From: an uncultured Methylibium sp.
GTDB taxonomy: Bacteria; Pseudomonadota; Gammaproteobacteria; Burkholderiales; Burkholderiaceae_C
Assembly (NCBI RefSeq): GCF_902826655.1
Contig: NZ_CADEFR010000002.1
Location: 1 to 64,000, forward strand
Direction: 5' to 3'
Length of the DNA: 64,000 bases
Below the pieces are notes generated by a model. That model did not search any database and had not been told where the DNA came from. It saw nothing but the letters and a program-made list of their open reading frames with translations. This document shows, piece by piece, positions 29,473 to 38,105 of this stretch; the stretch's first letter is position 1, and every line of letters begins with the position of its first letter. The translations under genes and the position numbers were made by a program.

Positions 29473-29661
29473 ATGATGGAAGAACTGATCCTTGCGGTGG
29501 CCCGGGGGGCCGGCCTGTCGCCGGACCAGGCGGCCTTGGCCGTGGCGGCGGCCTTGCGCTTTTTCACCGCGCGCCTGCCGTCGTCGCTGGTCGGAGAATT
29601 GCATGTAAGGCTCGGCACGCGCAAGCCTTCCGACACACCCGGCGCGGGAGATGCAAGATGA
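29473..29661 (+). CDS. Small helical protein coupled to the NarL-type regulator
   Basis: A 62-residue acidic-to-neutral helical protein, MMEELILAVARGAGLSPDQ, with AALAVAAALRFFTARLPSSL in the middle. This pattern recurs in short DUF2267/DUF2780-like proteins predicted to form helical bundles. Its TGA overlaps the ATG of the response regulator (ATGA), and the motif-1 promoter at 29364 is positioned to start transcription about 60 bp upstream. The overlap argues it is real. Role unknown, perhaps an accessory of the two-component system. Confidence 0.65.
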   Translation: MMEELILAVARGAGLSPDQAALAVAAALRFFTARLPSSLVGELHVRLGTRKPSDTPGAGDAR

Positions 29662-30395
29662 GCGAATCCGCCCCGGCGGCCGAACGGCTGCGGCTGCTCA
29701 TTGTTGACGACCAGCCACTGATCCGGCGTGCCCTGGCGATGACCCTGGGCGTCGAGAGCGATATCGAAGTGGTCGGCCAGGCCGTTGACGGTATCGACGC
29801 GATCGAGCAGGCGCTGGCTCTCGTGCCCGATGTGATCGTGATGGACCTGCAGATGCCGCGCGCCAGCGGCGTGGTCGCCACGCGCGAGATCACGGCCAAG
29901 CTGCCATCCGTCGGTGTGGTGGTGTTGACCACCTTCGACCAGGACGATCTTGTCTTCGAGGCGATCCGCGCCGGCGCCCGCGCCTACCTGCTGAAGGACG
30001 CGGTCGAGGAAGAGGTGCTGGACACCATTCGCGCCGTGCATCGCGGCGAGTCACGGCTGTCGCCGTCGATCGCGCGCAAGGTGATGGAGCAGTTCCGCCG
30101 CTTCGGCGCACTGCCGGCCCAGGTTCGCGCCGAGGAGGTGCCGACGCCGTCGCCGGCGAGCGCCCCACCGGCAGCCCCCGTGCGCGCCAGCGCGTCGAGT
30201 CTCGAGGAGCCACTCACCGACAAGGAAGAGCGCATCCTCCAGCTGATTTCCGAAGGCAAGAGCAACAAGCAGATCGGCGCCACCGTCTTCCTGGCCGAGG
30301 GCACGGTGAAGAACTACGTCAGCCGCATCATGGAGAAGTTGCATGCCCGCAGCCGCACCGAGTTGGCAGTGCGGGCAGTCGGCCGCCGCGGCTGA
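29658..30395 (+). CDS. NarL/FixJ-family response regulator
   Basis: A 245-residue regulator. The receiver starts RLRLLIVDDQPLIRRAL and has the phospho-acceptor Asp in VIVMDLQMPRASG and Lys in AYLLKDAVEEE. A 40-residue Pro/Ala linker follows, then a LuxR-type helix-turn-helix: LTDKEERILQLISEGKSNKQ and FLAEGTVKNYVSRIMEKL. It is divergent from the NarX-like kinase and shares its intergenic palindrome, so it is the best local candidate for the protein that binds RTGACG-NN-CGTCAY. That assignment is inference. Confidence 0.92.
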   Translation: MSESAPAAERLRLLIVDDQPLIRRALAMTLGVESDIEVVGQAVDGIDAIEQALALVPDVIVMDLQMPRASGVVATREITAKLPSVGVVVLTTFDQDDLVFEAIRAGARAYLLKDAVEEEVLDTIRAVHRGESRLSPSIARKVMEQFRRFGALPAQVRAEEVPTPSPASAPPAAPVRASASSLEEPLTDKEERILQLISEGKSNKQIGATVFLAEGTVKNYVSRIMEKLHARSRTELAVRAVGRRG

Positions 30396-30421
30396 TCCGG
30401 CGGCCTGCCTGCCGGCGCGGG

Positions 30422-30507
30422 GTGACGTTCGTCATCGTTCGCCCGGCGCTTCGTGACTTCGCCGGTGACGAACGGGCCCTGACGGACGGGGTCGCGATTC
30501 CTAGCAT
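30422..30507 (+). promoter_or_regulatory. Motif-1 promoter of the cytochrome b561 gene
   Basis: GTGACGAACGGGCC (30465-30478), 23 bp, then TAGCAT (30502-30507). A perfect palindrome, GTGACGTTCGTCAT (30422-30435), lies 43 bp further upstream, unlike the 34-bp step seen at three other promoters. Confidence 0.65.
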
Positions 30508-30547
30508 GTGGGGTATCGCAACAAGACCCGCCCGTCCAGGAGCCCCG

Positions 30548-31162
30548 ATGCCGACCCCCGAACCGATACGACGCACCTTCGCCACGCGCGCCCTGCACGG
30601 CGCGCTGCTGCTGGCCGTGCTGTGGCAACTGCTCGGCTCGAACTTCATCGAACGTCCGCGCGTTGCTCAGCCGGGCAATGCGATGTACGAGCTGCACGAG
30701 GTCGGCGGCCTCGCCACGCTTGGCCTGGTGGTGGCATTCTGGCTCTGGAGCTTGTTGCGGCGCCGCGAAACATCGTTCGGCGCCCTGTTTCCATGGTTGT
30801 CCGGCAGCAGGCTCAAGGCCGTCAGAACCGACCTGGGTCGTCACTGGACTGAACTGAAGCACTTGCGCCTGCCCGGTGGCGAAGCCGAGACCCCGCTCGC
30901 CAGCGCCGTTCATGGGCTGGGGCTGCTGGCCGCGTTGTTCATGGGGGCCAGCGGTGCGTGGCTGTACACCCTGGCCATCCCGGGCGGCATCGTTCTCGAG
31001 TTGCACAAGATCGTCGCCAACCTGATGTGGGCCTACGTCGTGGGCCACGCCGGCCTGGCGGTGCTGCACCAGCTGACGGGACATCGCATGCTTCAGCGCA
31101 TGTTCTTCGAACGTCCTGGCGGCGACGCGAGGCGCCGTGAGCGTACCGAGGACACCCCTTGA
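30548..31162 (+). CDS. Cytochrome b561-family membrane protein
   Basis: A 204-residue four-helix membrane protein. Candidate haem-ligating histidines lie in RALHGALLLAVLW (first helix), AVHGLGLLAALFMG (third) and ELHKIVANLMWAYVVGHAG (fourth), the usual b561 pattern. It would carry electrons between the quinone pool and a periplasmic partner. The start at 30548 follows an AGGAG site; the frame is open to 30422 but that part holds the promoter. The DUF1345 gene follows at about 70 bp. Confidence 0.85.
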   Translation: MPTPEPIRRTFATRALHGALLLAVLWQLLGSNFIERPRVAQPGNAMYELHEVGGLATLGLVVAFWLWSLLRRRETSFGALFPWLSGSRLKAVRTDLGRHWTELKHLRLPGGEAETPLASAVHGLGLLAALFMGASGAWLYTLAIPGGIVLELHKIVANLMWAYVVGHAGLAVLHQLTGHRMLQRMFFERPGGDARRRERTEDTP

Positions 31163-31231
31163 CCAGGTCCGTGACAGCGACAGGCGGTCTGGTCGCTTTC
31201 GTGGCGAACGCTCGACCGCCTGTGACGGCCA

Positions 31232-31942
31232 GTGACGCGGCATCACACTGAGCGCGTGGCAACCCACCCGCTGCACGGCCTGCACTGGTCGGCCCGCATC
31301 ACCGCGCTGCAACGGCAAGGCTTTGCGGTCGGCGCGGCGCTGCTTGCCGGTTTCGCCGCGACTCGCTGGACCACCACCGGCGAGGTCTTGTTTCTCGCAG
31401 CCTGGCTGGCCTATTGCGCAGTGCTGCTGGGCTCCACCTGGCATCTCGCGGCCCACCTCGACGCCCATGCGACGCGGCGGCGGGCGCAGCTCATCGACCC
31501 GGGCGCGGTGGCGTTGTTCGTCCTGGTGGCTGCGGCCTGCTGCGCGAGCATCGTGGCGGTGGCACTGGCCGTTGAGACCGCCAGGGCCCTGGCCGGCTGG
31601 GCGCGCTGGGCACATCTCGCACTCGCGATGGCTTCGCTGGCGGCGTCGTGGCTGCTGATGCAGGCCATGTTCGCGCTGCACTACGCGCGCGTCTTCTATC
31701 GGCCCGCCCCGTCGCATGGAGAGCCCGCGCGCGGGCTCGTGTTCCCCGGCGGTCCGGAGCCCGACTATCTGGACTTCCTGTACTTCTCGGCAGTGGTGGG
31801 CATGACATCGCAGGTCTCGGACGTGGCGGTGACAAGTCGGCGCATGCGCCGGCTGACCTTGCTGCACGGCCTGCTCTCGTTCACTTTCAACCTGATCGTG
31901 CTGGCCCTGGCCGTGAACGTGTTCGCCGGCAGCTTGGGTTGA
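31232..31942 (+). CDS. DUF1345-family membrane protein
   Basis: A 236-residue protein with five to six TM helices. The DUF1345 signature is near the C-terminus (DYLDFLYFSAVVGMTSQVSD and AVTSRRMRRLTLLHGLLSF). The start used is GTG at 31232; GTG at 31256 is equally possible, and neither has a good ribosome site. Upstream GTGACAGCGACAGG (31171) may be a weak motif-1 site but the match is poor, so co-transcription with cytochrome b561 is more likely. Function of the family is unknown. Confidence 0.78.
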   Translation: MTRHHTERVATHPLHGLHWSARITALQRQGFAVGAALLAGFAATRWTTTGEVLFLAAWLAYCAVLLGSTWHLAAHLDAHATRRRAQLIDPGAVALFVLVAAACCASIVAVALAVETARALAGWARWAHLALAMASLAASWLLMQAMFALHYARVFYRPAPSHGEPARGLVFPGGPEPDYLDFLYFSAVVGMTSQVSDVAVTSRRMRRLTLLHGLLSFTFNLIVLALAVNVFAGSLG

Positions 31943-31967
31943 AACTCCGGCGTCAGATGCCGTCGTC

Positions 31968-32011
31968 GTGACGACCGGCACTTCGCTTCGTCGCCCGGCC
32001 GGCCGAACACT
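31968..32011 (+). promoter_or_regulatory. Motif-1 promoter of the fatty-acid hydroxylase gene
   Basis: GTGACGACCGGCAC (31968-31981), identical in core to the minus-strand reading of the 29364 site. The -10 is weaker: GAACAC at exactly 23 bp (32005-32010) or AACACT one base later. Confidence 0.6.
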
Positions 32012-32038
32012 GTCGGCGGCCCGACAAGGAGGCACGAA

Positions 32039-32620
32039 GTGCGATTGAACCGATGGAGCTACCGGGCGGACTATGCCGTCCTCCCGCTGCTCGCGTCCGC
32101 GGTGGGTCTGGTGTCCCTGTGGCACGCGTCCCCCTGGCAGATCGAGGCGTGGCTTGCAAGCGCGCTTGCAGGCATCGCCGGCTGGACCTTGCTCGAGTAC
32201 GGGTTGCACCGCTGGCTGCTCCATCGAGTGCAACCGTTTCGGCGCCTGCACGAGGCGCATCACGCGCACCCCTCCGAACTGATCGGCACGCCCGCGTGGC
32301 TCAGCGCGCCGCTGTTCGCGGCGACATGGCTGGCGCTTGCGCAGGAGATGCCACGCTCAGCGGCTGGCGGTGCCGCGGTCGGGCTGATGCTGGGCTACCT
32401 CGCGTACTCCCTGTTGCACGACGCCGTGCATCACCTCCGTGCGTCGCCCGGCAGCTGGTTGGCCGGTGCGAAGCGCCGGCATGCCCTTCACCATCGGCCC
32501 GGCGCGAGCAGCAACTTCGGCGTCACCACTGGCGTCTGGGACCGGGTGTTTCGCACCGCTGCGGAACCGGGTCGACCTTCCGATGACGATCGTCATTCCG
32601 AATCGATGACTCGCCGGTGA
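32039..32620 (+). CDS. Fatty-acid hydroxylase / sterol desaturase-family protein
   Basis: A 193-residue membrane enzyme of the di-iron hydroxylase superfamily. Eight-histidine-type motifs are present: HRWLLHRVQPFRRLHEAHHAH, here quoted in parts as HRWLLH and HEAHH, and HDAVHH plus RRHALHH. It likely hydroxylates or desaturates a membrane lipid. GTG at 32039 is chosen because AAGGAGG lies seven bases upstream, an unusually strong site. The frame has no ATG nearby. The DUF302 gene follows with its own motif-1 promoter overlapping this gene's 3' end. Confidence 0.85.
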   Translation: MRLNRWSYRADYAVLPLLASAVGLVSLWHASPWQIEAWLASALAGIAGWTLLEYGLHRWLLHRVQPFRRLHEAHHAHPSELIGTPAWLSAPLFAATWLALAQEMPRSAAGGAAVGLMLGYLAYSLLHDAVHHLRASPGSWLAGAKRRHALHHRPGASSNFGVTTGVWDRVFRTAAEPGRPSDDDRHSESMTRR

Positions 32621-32659
32621 CCAGCGGCTCTGGCAGGCGGACGGGTGGGAAGCAACACT
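32583..32659 (+). promoter_or_regulatory. Motif-1 promoter with two palindromes (DUF302 gene)
   Basis: Distal perfect palindrome ATGACGATCGTCAT (32583-32596), proximal GTGACCAGCGGCTC (32617-32630) exactly 34 bp downstream, then 23 bp, then AACACT (32654-32659). The distal site is inside the 3' end of the hydroxylase gene. Confidence 0.7.
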
Positions 32660-32687
32660 GTGCCCATCGGTTCACTCCCCCGCCGCC

Positions 32688-33071
32688 ATGAACATCCTGC
32701 TCGACTCCCGCAAGCCATTCGATGTCGCCGTCGCCGACCTTCAGCGCAGCGTGGCCGCCCACGGCTTCAGCGTGCTGCACATGCACGCACTGAGCGACAC
32801 ACTCGCAGCCAAGGGGCACTCCATCGACAAGCGGGTGGCCGTGCTCGAGGTGTGCAACGCCACCGTCGCTTCGGAGATGCTGACGCGCGACGCGTCAATC
32901 AGCCTCGCCCTGCCCTGCCGCGTGGCGGTGTTCGAGCATGCGGACGGCACGCGCCTGGGAACCATCGCGCCGACAACGATCCTCGAGGGATTCGGCCTGG
33001 GCCCCGAAGTGGACATCGCGGCATCCTTGGTCGAGCGCACGCTGCGTCAGATCCTCGTCGACGCGGCCTGA
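32688..33071 (+). CDS. DUF302-family protein
   Basis: A 127-residue soluble protein of the DUF302 (TT1751-like) family: PFDVAVADLQRSVAAHGFSV at the start, VLEVCNATVASEML in the middle and PCRVAVFEHADGTRLGTIAP near the end. Members are small alpha/beta proteins of uncertain role, often in stress or redox clusters. It starts about 17 bp after the inferred transcription start of its promoter. The rhomboid gene follows by 40 bp and is probably co-transcribed. Confidence 0.85.
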   Translation: MNILLDSRKPFDVAVADLQRSVAAHGFSVLHMHALSDTLAAKGHSIDKRVAVLEVCNATVASEMLTRDASISLALPCRVAVFEHADGTRLGTIAPTTILEGFGLGPEVDIAASLVERTLRQILVDAA

Positions 33072-33111
33072 CGACGCGCCCCCGAAGAACACGACGCCGA
33101 TCGGATCTCAC

Positions 33112-33702
33112 ATGCCGCCGCTGACCCAGGCCCTCATCGCCGTCAACGTCGTCGTGTTCCTGCTCGGGCAGGTGATGGGCCAGGTTCTCACCAGGTGGTT
33201 CGCCCTCTGGCCACCGGCATCCGGGCTCTTCATGCCCTGGCAACTCGGCAGCTACGCGTTCCTCCACGCCGGCCTGACGCACCTGGCCTTCAACATGTTC
33301 GGCCTGTGGATGTTCGGCGGCGAACTCGAACGCGTGTGGGGGCCGCGCCGTTTGGCACTGTTTTACGGTGTGAGTGTGCTGACCGCCGCGGCGGTCCAGT
33401 TGCTGGTGACGTCCGCACTGGGCAACGCCGCGCCGACCGTCGGCGCTTCAGGGGGACTGTTCGGCCTGTTGATCGGCTTCGCGATGGTGTTCCCGCGTCG
33501 GACGATCACGCCGCTGCTGCCGCCGATCCCCATGCCGGCCTGGCTGTTCGTCACGCTCTACGGCCTGCTCGAACTGACGCTCGGCGTCACCGGCAGCGCC
33601 AGCGGCGTTGCCCACTTCGCGCATCTGGGCGGGCTGCTGGGCGGATGGCTCGTGATGCGCTACTGGCGCGGGCAGCCTCCGTTCGGCCGTCCGAGGCGCT
33701 GA
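33112..33702 (+). CDS. Rhomboid-family intramembrane serine protease
   Basis: A 196-residue six-helix membrane protease. The catalytic Ser is in PTVGASGGLFGLLIG (GxSG) and the catalytic His in VAHFAHLGGLLGGWL; the L1-loop region has HLAFNMFGLWMFGGELE, the usual HxxxNM pattern. It would cleave TM segments of unknown substrates. The start at 33112 places the first TM immediately after MPPLTQ; the frame is open to 32938. It lies between DUF302 and DUF347 copy 2. Confidence 0.9.
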   Translation: MPPLTQALIAVNVVVFLLGQVMGQVLTRWFALWPPASGLFMPWQLGSYAFLHAGLTHLAFNMFGLWMFGGELERVWGPRRLALFYGVSVLTAAAVQLLVTSALGNAAPTVGASGGLFGLLIGFAMVFPRRTITPLLPPIPMPAWLFVTLYGLLELTLGVTGSASGVAHFAHLGGLLGGWLVMRYWRGQPPFGRPRR

Positions 33703-33750
33703 CGTGCTCGGCTTCGTGATCCCGATCCCTTCTACCAACCACGCCTCGCC

Positions 33751-34524
33751 ATGAACCCAACCTTCACCGCCCAACGCGCCGATGACGCCTTGACCAAGGT
33801 TCCAGCGGTCACGCTCCTCTTCTGGATCATCAAGATCGCCGCCACGACGCTCGGCGAGACCGCCGGCGACGCGTTGTCCATGTCCCTCAACCTGGGCTAC
33901 CTCACGAGCACCGGTATCTTTGCCGTGATCTTCCTGGCCGCGGTCACCGCGCAGATGCGCGCGCGCCAGTTCCATCCCTGGTTGTACTGGACCACCATCA
34001 TCGCCACCACCACCGTCGGTACGACGATGGCGGACTTCTTCGACCGTTCGCTGGGCATCGGCTACAGCGGGGGAACGGCCATCCTGCTCGGCCTCCTGCT
34101 GGCCTCGCTCTGGACGTGGCGGCGCACGCTGGGCTCGGTGTCCGTGCAGAGCGTGAGCAGCCCGACGGCCGAAGTCTTCTACTGGGTGACGATCATGTTC
34201 TCCCAGACGCTCGGCACAGCGCTCGGGGACTGGACCGCCGACACGGCCGGCCTCGGCTACGCCGGTGGGGCCATGATCTTCAGTGCCTTGCTGACCCTGG
34301 TGGTGCTGGCGTACTTCAAGACCCGCATCTCGCGCACCGCGCTGTTCTGGGCCGCCTTCGTGCTGACCCGGCCGCTCGGCGCGGTGGTGGGCGACTACCT
34401 CGACAAGCCGATCTCGGCCGGCGGGCTGGCCCTGAGCCGGTTCAGTGCTTCGGCGGCGTTGCTGGCCTTCATCGCGTTCACGCTGATGGCGTTCAAGCAT
34501 CGCGCCAGCGCGAAAGCCCATTGA
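33751..34524 (+). CDS. DUF347 / COG4705 membrane protein, copy 2
   Basis: A 257-residue paralogue of the protein at 14091, with the same four repeats (ATTLGETAGDALSMSLNLGY, GTTMADFF, GTALGDWT, GAVVGDYLDKP). It begins with the same pattern of LTKVPAVTLLFWIIKI versus LNKVPLVTLYFWVIKI. Two copies within 20 kb, each beside stress and envelope genes, suggest duplication and divergence. It is followed after one base by the patatin gene. Confidence 0.85.
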   Translation: MNPTFTAQRADDALTKVPAVTLLFWIIKIAATTLGETAGDALSMSLNLGYLTSTGIFAVIFLAAVTAQMRARQFHPWLYWTTIIATTTVGTTMADFFDRSLGIGYSGGTAILLGLLLASLWTWRRTLGSVSVQSVSSPTAEVFYWVTIMFSQTLGTALGDWTADTAGLGYAGGAMIFSALLTLVVLAYFKTRISRTALFWAAFVLTRPLGAVVGDYLDKPISAGGLALSRFSASAALLAFIAFTLMAFKHRASAKAH

Positions 34525-34525
34525 C

Positions 34526-35668
34526 ATGGGCACCCGGATGCCTGCCTCGAACACCCTGACCGCGCTCGTGCTGCAAGGGGGTGGCGCCTTGGGCGCCTAC
34601 CAAGGCGGCGCCTACGAATCCTTGTCTGCGGCGGGACGCGAGCCCGACTGGTTGGCCGGCATCTCGATCGGCGCCATCAACTCGGCGTTGATTGCCGGCA
34701 ATGCCCCGGGCCGCCGCGCGGCGCGCCTGCGCGAGTTCTGGCAACGCATCACCGCGCAGGTTCCTTCGCCGGCCTGGGCGGGCGCGGACGGGCCGCTTCG
34801 CGCGTTGGCCAACGATTGGGCGGCCACCTGGGGCGCGGTGTTCGGACTGCCACACTTCTTTCAGCCCCGCGTCGGCAAACCCTGGTGGCCCGGCGCCGCC
34901 GACGCCCCCAGCCTTTACGACACCGCCCCTCTTCGAGAAACACTGCTCGAGCTGGTGGACTTTGACCGCATCAATGACGGGCCTACACGCTTGTCGGTCG
35001 GCGCGGTCGACATCGAGAGTGGCAACTTCGTGTACTTCGACAGCCAGCGGCAGCGCCTCGGGCCTGAGCACGTCATGGCCAGTGGCGCCTTGCCGCCAAG
35101 CTTTCCGGCGGTGGTGATCGAGGGCCGGGCCTACTGGGACGGCGGCCTCGTGTCCAACACGCCGCTGCGCCACATCGTCGAGAACCTCGATGGCCGCGAC
35201 GCGACGATCTTCCAGGTCGACTTGTTCAGTGCACGCGGGCGCGTGCCGCGCACGCTGGCCGAGGCGTCGGACCGCGACAAGGACATCCGCTATTCGAGCC
35301 GCACGCGCGCCCTGACCGACATGCTGTGCGAGCGCCACGAGATGAGGCGTTCGTTGCGCGAGCTCGCGGCGTTGCTGCCTGCCGGACGGCGCGCCGACGC
35401 ACGGGTGACGCAGCTCCTGCGCAAGCTGGGTGCCGACGCGCCCGACCCGACCGTCACCCTGGTTCACCTCATCCACCGCCACAAGAACAGCGAGACGCAA
35501 GCGCGCGACTACGAGTTCTCGGGCGCCTCGATGCTGGAGCACTGGGACGCCGGGCGCGCCGACATGGCGCACTCGCTGCGCTCGCTGGCTCGCGCCCGCC
35601 ACGAGGTCGAACCCGGCAGCTTCCGGGTCTTCGACTACACCGCCCCCGACCTGGAGACCGCCCGATGA
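34526..35668 (+). CDS. Patatin-like phospholipase
   Basis: A 380-residue lipid acyl hydrolase. The oxyanion motif is [13 protein letters not shown], the nucleophile Ser in GISIGAIN (GxSxG) and the catalytic Asp in [12 protein letters not shown] (DGG). No signal peptide is present, so it acts in the cytoplasm or on the inner leaflet. An alternative start is the ATG at 34538. Its stop overlaps the acetoacetate decarboxylase start (ATGA). In Burkholderiales, patatin, acetoacetate decarboxylase and hydroxybutyrate dehydrogenase are often neighbours, linked to polyhydroxybutyrate or ketone-body use. Confidence 0.9.
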   Translation: MGTRMPASNTLTALVLQGGGALGAYQGGAYESLSAAGREPDWLAGISIGAINSALIAGNAPGRRAARLREFWQRITAQVPSPAWAGADGPLRALANDWAATWGAVFGLPHFFQPRVGKPWWPGAADAPSLYDTAPLRETLLELVDFDRINDGPTRLSVGAVDIESGNFVYFDSQRQRLGPEHVMASGALPPSFPAVVIEGRAYWDGGLVSNTPLRHIVENLDGRDATIFQVDLFSARGRVPRTLAEASDRDKDIRYSSRTRALTDMLCERHEMRRSLRELAALLPAGRRADARVTQLLRKLGADAPDPTVTLVHLIHRHKNSETQARDYEFSGASMLEHWDAGRADMAHSLRSLARARHEVEPGSFRVFDYTAPDLETAR

Positions 35669-36405
35669 ATGCCGACGACGTACGCCGCACCGCCTGGGCG
35701 ATGCCGCTGACCAGCCCTTCCTATCCGCGCGGCCCCTACCGCTTCGTCAACCGCGAGTTTCTTGTCATCAGCTACCGCACCGACCCCGCCGCGCTCGCCG
35801 CACTGGTGCCCGAGCCGCTGGTTCCGGCTGGCGACGTGGTGCGCTTCGAGTTCATCCGCATGCCCGACTCGACCGGCTTCGGCGACTACACCGAAAGTGG
35901 CCAGGTCATCCCGGTGACCTTCGAAGGCCGCGCCGGCGTGTACGTGCACAGCATGTACCTCGACGATGACGCGCCGATCGCCGGTGGCCGCGAGATCTGG
36001 GGCTTTCCCAAGAAGCTGGGCAGCCCGAAGCTGCGCGTGGACAAGGACACCCTGCTCGGCACGCTCGACTACGGGCAGAGCCGCATCGCTGTCGGAACGA
36101 TGGGCTACAAGCACCGTGCCGCAGACCACGCTGCGGTGCAGCAGTCGCTGGCCCAGCCGAACTGGCTGCTGAAGATCATGCCCGACGTGGACTGCAGCCC
36201 GCGCGTGTGCGAATTGGTCGAGTACCGCCTCGAGGATGTCGTGCTGAAAGGTGCGTGGGAAGGGCCGGCCGCATTGCAGCTCTTCGAGCACGCACTCGCC
36301 CCCGTGGCCGCGCTGCCGGTGCGCCAGGTGCTGGGCGGACTGCACCTGAACACCGACCTCACGCTCGGCCTCGGCCGCGTGGTGCACGACTACCTCCGCC
36401 GCTGA
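35665..36405 (+). CDS. Acetoacetate decarboxylase-family protein
   Basis: A 246-residue cytoplasmic enzyme, homologous to Clostridium Adc, which converts acetoacetate to acetone and CO2. The Schiff-base Lys region is present as [17 protein letters not shown], with the usual two lysines. Glu residues of the active-site pocket appear in [17 protein letters not shown] and ESGQVIPV. It sits in a tight operon between patatin and 3-hydroxybutyrate dehydrogenase. Some family members are not decarboxylases, so the reaction is probable rather than certain. Confidence 0.88.
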   Translation: MNADDVRRTAWAMPLTSPSYPRGPYRFVNREFLVISYRTDPAALAALVPEPLVPAGDVVRFEFIRMPDSTGFGDYTESGQVIPVTFEGRAGVYVHSMYLDDDAPIAGGREIWGFPKKLGSPKLRVDKDTLLGTLDYGQSRIAVGTMGYKHRAADHAAVQQSLAQPNWLLKIMPDVDCSPRVCELVEYRLEDVVLKGAWEGPAALQLFEHALAPVAALPVRQVLGGLHLNTDLTLGLGRVVHDYLRR

Positions 36406-36428
36406 ACCCCCGATCAAAGGAGCGCGAC

Positions 36429-37214
36429 ATGATGAGACTCGACAACAAGGTGGCCTTCGTCACCGGCGCCGCCAGCGGCATCGGCAAGCGCATCGCCGAG
36501 GTCTATGCGCAGGCCGGCGCGAGCGTCGCCGTGGTCGACCTCAACCGCCAGGGTGCCGAGGCCGCCGCCGCTGCGCTTCGCGCCCAGGGCGCCCGGGCGA
36601 TCGGCATCGGCGTGGACGTGACCGACGAGGCGGGTGTCGATGCCGCCGTGGCGCGCACCGTGGCCCAGTTCGGCGGCCTGGACGTCCTGATCAGCAATGC
36701 CGGCATCCAGATCGTCGCGCCGCTGGTGGAGTTCAGCTTCGCCGACTGGAAAAAGCTGCTCGCGGTGCACCTCGACGGCGCCTTTCTGACCGCGCGGGCC
36801 GCGATGCGCCAGATGGTGCCCAGCCAGCGCGGCGGCTCGATCATCTTCATGGGATCGGTGCATTCCAAGGAGGCCTCGGTGCTCAAGGCGCCCTACGTCA
36901 CCGCGAAACACGGCCTCGAAGGGCTGGCCAAGGTGATCGCCAAGGAAGGTGCGTCCCATGGCGTGCGGGCCAACCTGATCTGCCCGGGCTTCGTGCGTAC
37001 GCCGCTGGTGGACAAGCAGATTCCCGGGCAGGCCAAGGCCCTCGGGATCTCCGAGGACGAAGTCATCAGGAAGGTGATGCTCAAGGACACGGTCGACGGC
37101 GAGTTCACGACGGTGGACGACGTGGCGCAGCTCGCATTGCTGTTCGCCGCCTTTCCGACGAATGCATTGACCGGGCAGTCCATGGTGGTGAGCCACGGCT
37201 GGTTCATGCAATGA
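36429..37214 (+). CDS. 3-Hydroxybutyrate dehydrogenase (SDR family)
   Basis: A 261-residue NAD-dependent short-chain dehydrogenase. The nucleotide motif is [14 protein letters not shown], the NAG motif ISNAGIQ, and the catalytic Ser/Tyr/Lys lie in [20 protein letters not shown]. The segment [20 protein letters not shown] and the C-terminal GWFMQ are typical of D-3-hydroxybutyrate dehydrogenases. It oxidises 3-hydroxybutyrate to acetoacetate, the substrate of the preceding gene. An AAAGGAG site precedes ATG 36429. Its stop overlaps the next start (ATGA). Confidence 0.92.
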   Translation: MMRLDNKVAFVTGAASGIGKRIAEVYAQAGASVAVVDLNRQGAEAAAAALRAQGARAIGIGVDVTDEAGVDAAVARTVAQFGGLDVLISNAGIQIVAPLVEFSFADWKKLLAVHLDGAFLTARAAMRQMVPSQRGGSIIFMGSVHSKEASVLKAPYVTAKHGLEGLAKVIAKEGASHGVRANLICPGFVRTPLVDKQIPGQAKALGISEDEVIRKVMLKDTVDGEFTTVDDVAQLALLFAAFPTNALTGQSMVVSHGWFMQ

Positions 37215-37963
37215 GCGCCTATCGTCAAGACTTGACCGGCCATTGCGCGCGCGCCGAGGCCGCGACGGCGGAGTTGTTGTCGCAGCGACGTCGGCTGATT
37301 GCCGCCGCGTCGCTTGGCCCGGTCGGCATCATGGCAGGCACGCTTGCTCCTCTCCGTGCCCGCGCCGCGGGCGCTCTTCCTTCGTCCGTACGCGATCTGG
37401 ATGCCGCCGCGCTGGTTCTCTTCGATGCTGCCGCATCGGCACGATGGGTACAAGCACGCGCGGCGCTGGCGCGAGCCAGGACCGCCGCGACCGCTGCCGC
37501 ATCGTTGGGCGGGCCCTTCACCGAAGCCGGCGGTGCGTTGCACCGCTACTTCGAGGCGAGAAACGGGCTCAGCGGCGATCTGGTGGAGGCCGGCCTCGCC
37601 CTGTCGGTCAAGGACCACAGATGGCTGATCGGCGTCGCCGAACGCATCGTGACGCGCGCCGGCGAACTCGCTCAGCCCTTCGCGGAACGCTCCGACAAGT
37701 TGACGCCGCAGATCGAGACCTTGTTGTTCCTCGCTCGGCGCATGCGTCGCGCGCTGGTGTGGCACGATTCGATCGGGTACCAGGGTGCGCGCGGGGACTT
37801 CGGATCGCTGTGGCAAGCCATGCTTCCGGAACTGGCCCCCAGCGTGCCGGCGGGCCGGATCCAGGCGCTCGACCAGGCCCTGCAAGGCGCGACACATTCG
37901 CCCTCGCCGAGTGCCGGCAAGCGTCTGGACGAGGCGGTTCGGGCCTTGCGGCAGGCGAACTGA
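37211..37963 (+). CDS. Hypothetical helical protein at the end of the hydroxybutyrate operon
   Basis: A 250-residue, Ala/Arg-rich, probably all-helical protein. I do not recognise the family. The segment [20 protein letters not shown] near residue 28 is hydrophobic but short for a TM. It overlaps the dehydrogenase stop by four bases, so it is translated with it and is real. Codon use matches its neighbours. Nothing indicates catalysis. Confidence 0.6.
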   Translation: MSAYRQDLTGHCARAEAATAELLSQRRRLIAAASLGPVGIMAGTLAPLRARAAGALPSSVRDLDAAALVLFDAAASARWVQARAALARARTAATAAASLGGPFTEAGGALHRYFEARNGLSGDLVEAGLALSVKDHRWLIGVAERIVTRAGELAQPFAERSDKLTPQIETLLFLARRMRRALVWHDSIGYQGARGDFGSLWQAMLPELAPSVPAGRIQALDQALQGATHSPSPSAGKRLDEAVRALRQAN

Positions 37964-38037
37964 CGCGCACGACCGCGCGACTCGAGTGCAGGCTGCGGTG
38001 CGCTCTCAGTATCTGTAAGTTCAGGTAAGAGTCAGGC

Positions 38038-38055
38038 CGGGCGGGAATCCGCCCG
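38038..38055 (+). terminator. Hairpin ending the hydroxybutyrate operon
   Basis: CGGGCGG / CCGCCCG, a 7-bp GC stem with a 4-base GAAT loop, 75 bp after the last stop. It has no clear T-run, only TCCCCTC. Confidence 0.4.
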
Positions 38056-38105
38056 TCCCCTCGAGACCAAGCCGCGCTAGGCTGAGCGGTACTTCGGAGT
38101 TCTGC

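Noticed and set aside
31137-31213. GTGA repeats 34 bp apart before the DUF1345 gene
   Set aside because: The GTGA spacing matches but both inner halves are poor, one lies in the cytochrome b561 coding end, and the -10 needs a different distance.
38018-38033. GTAAG repeat (TAAG twice) before the secreted Pro/Tyr-rich gene
   Set aside because: Period is 10, not the 11 of the PmrA-type boxes, and the half-sites are GTAAG rather than TTAAG.
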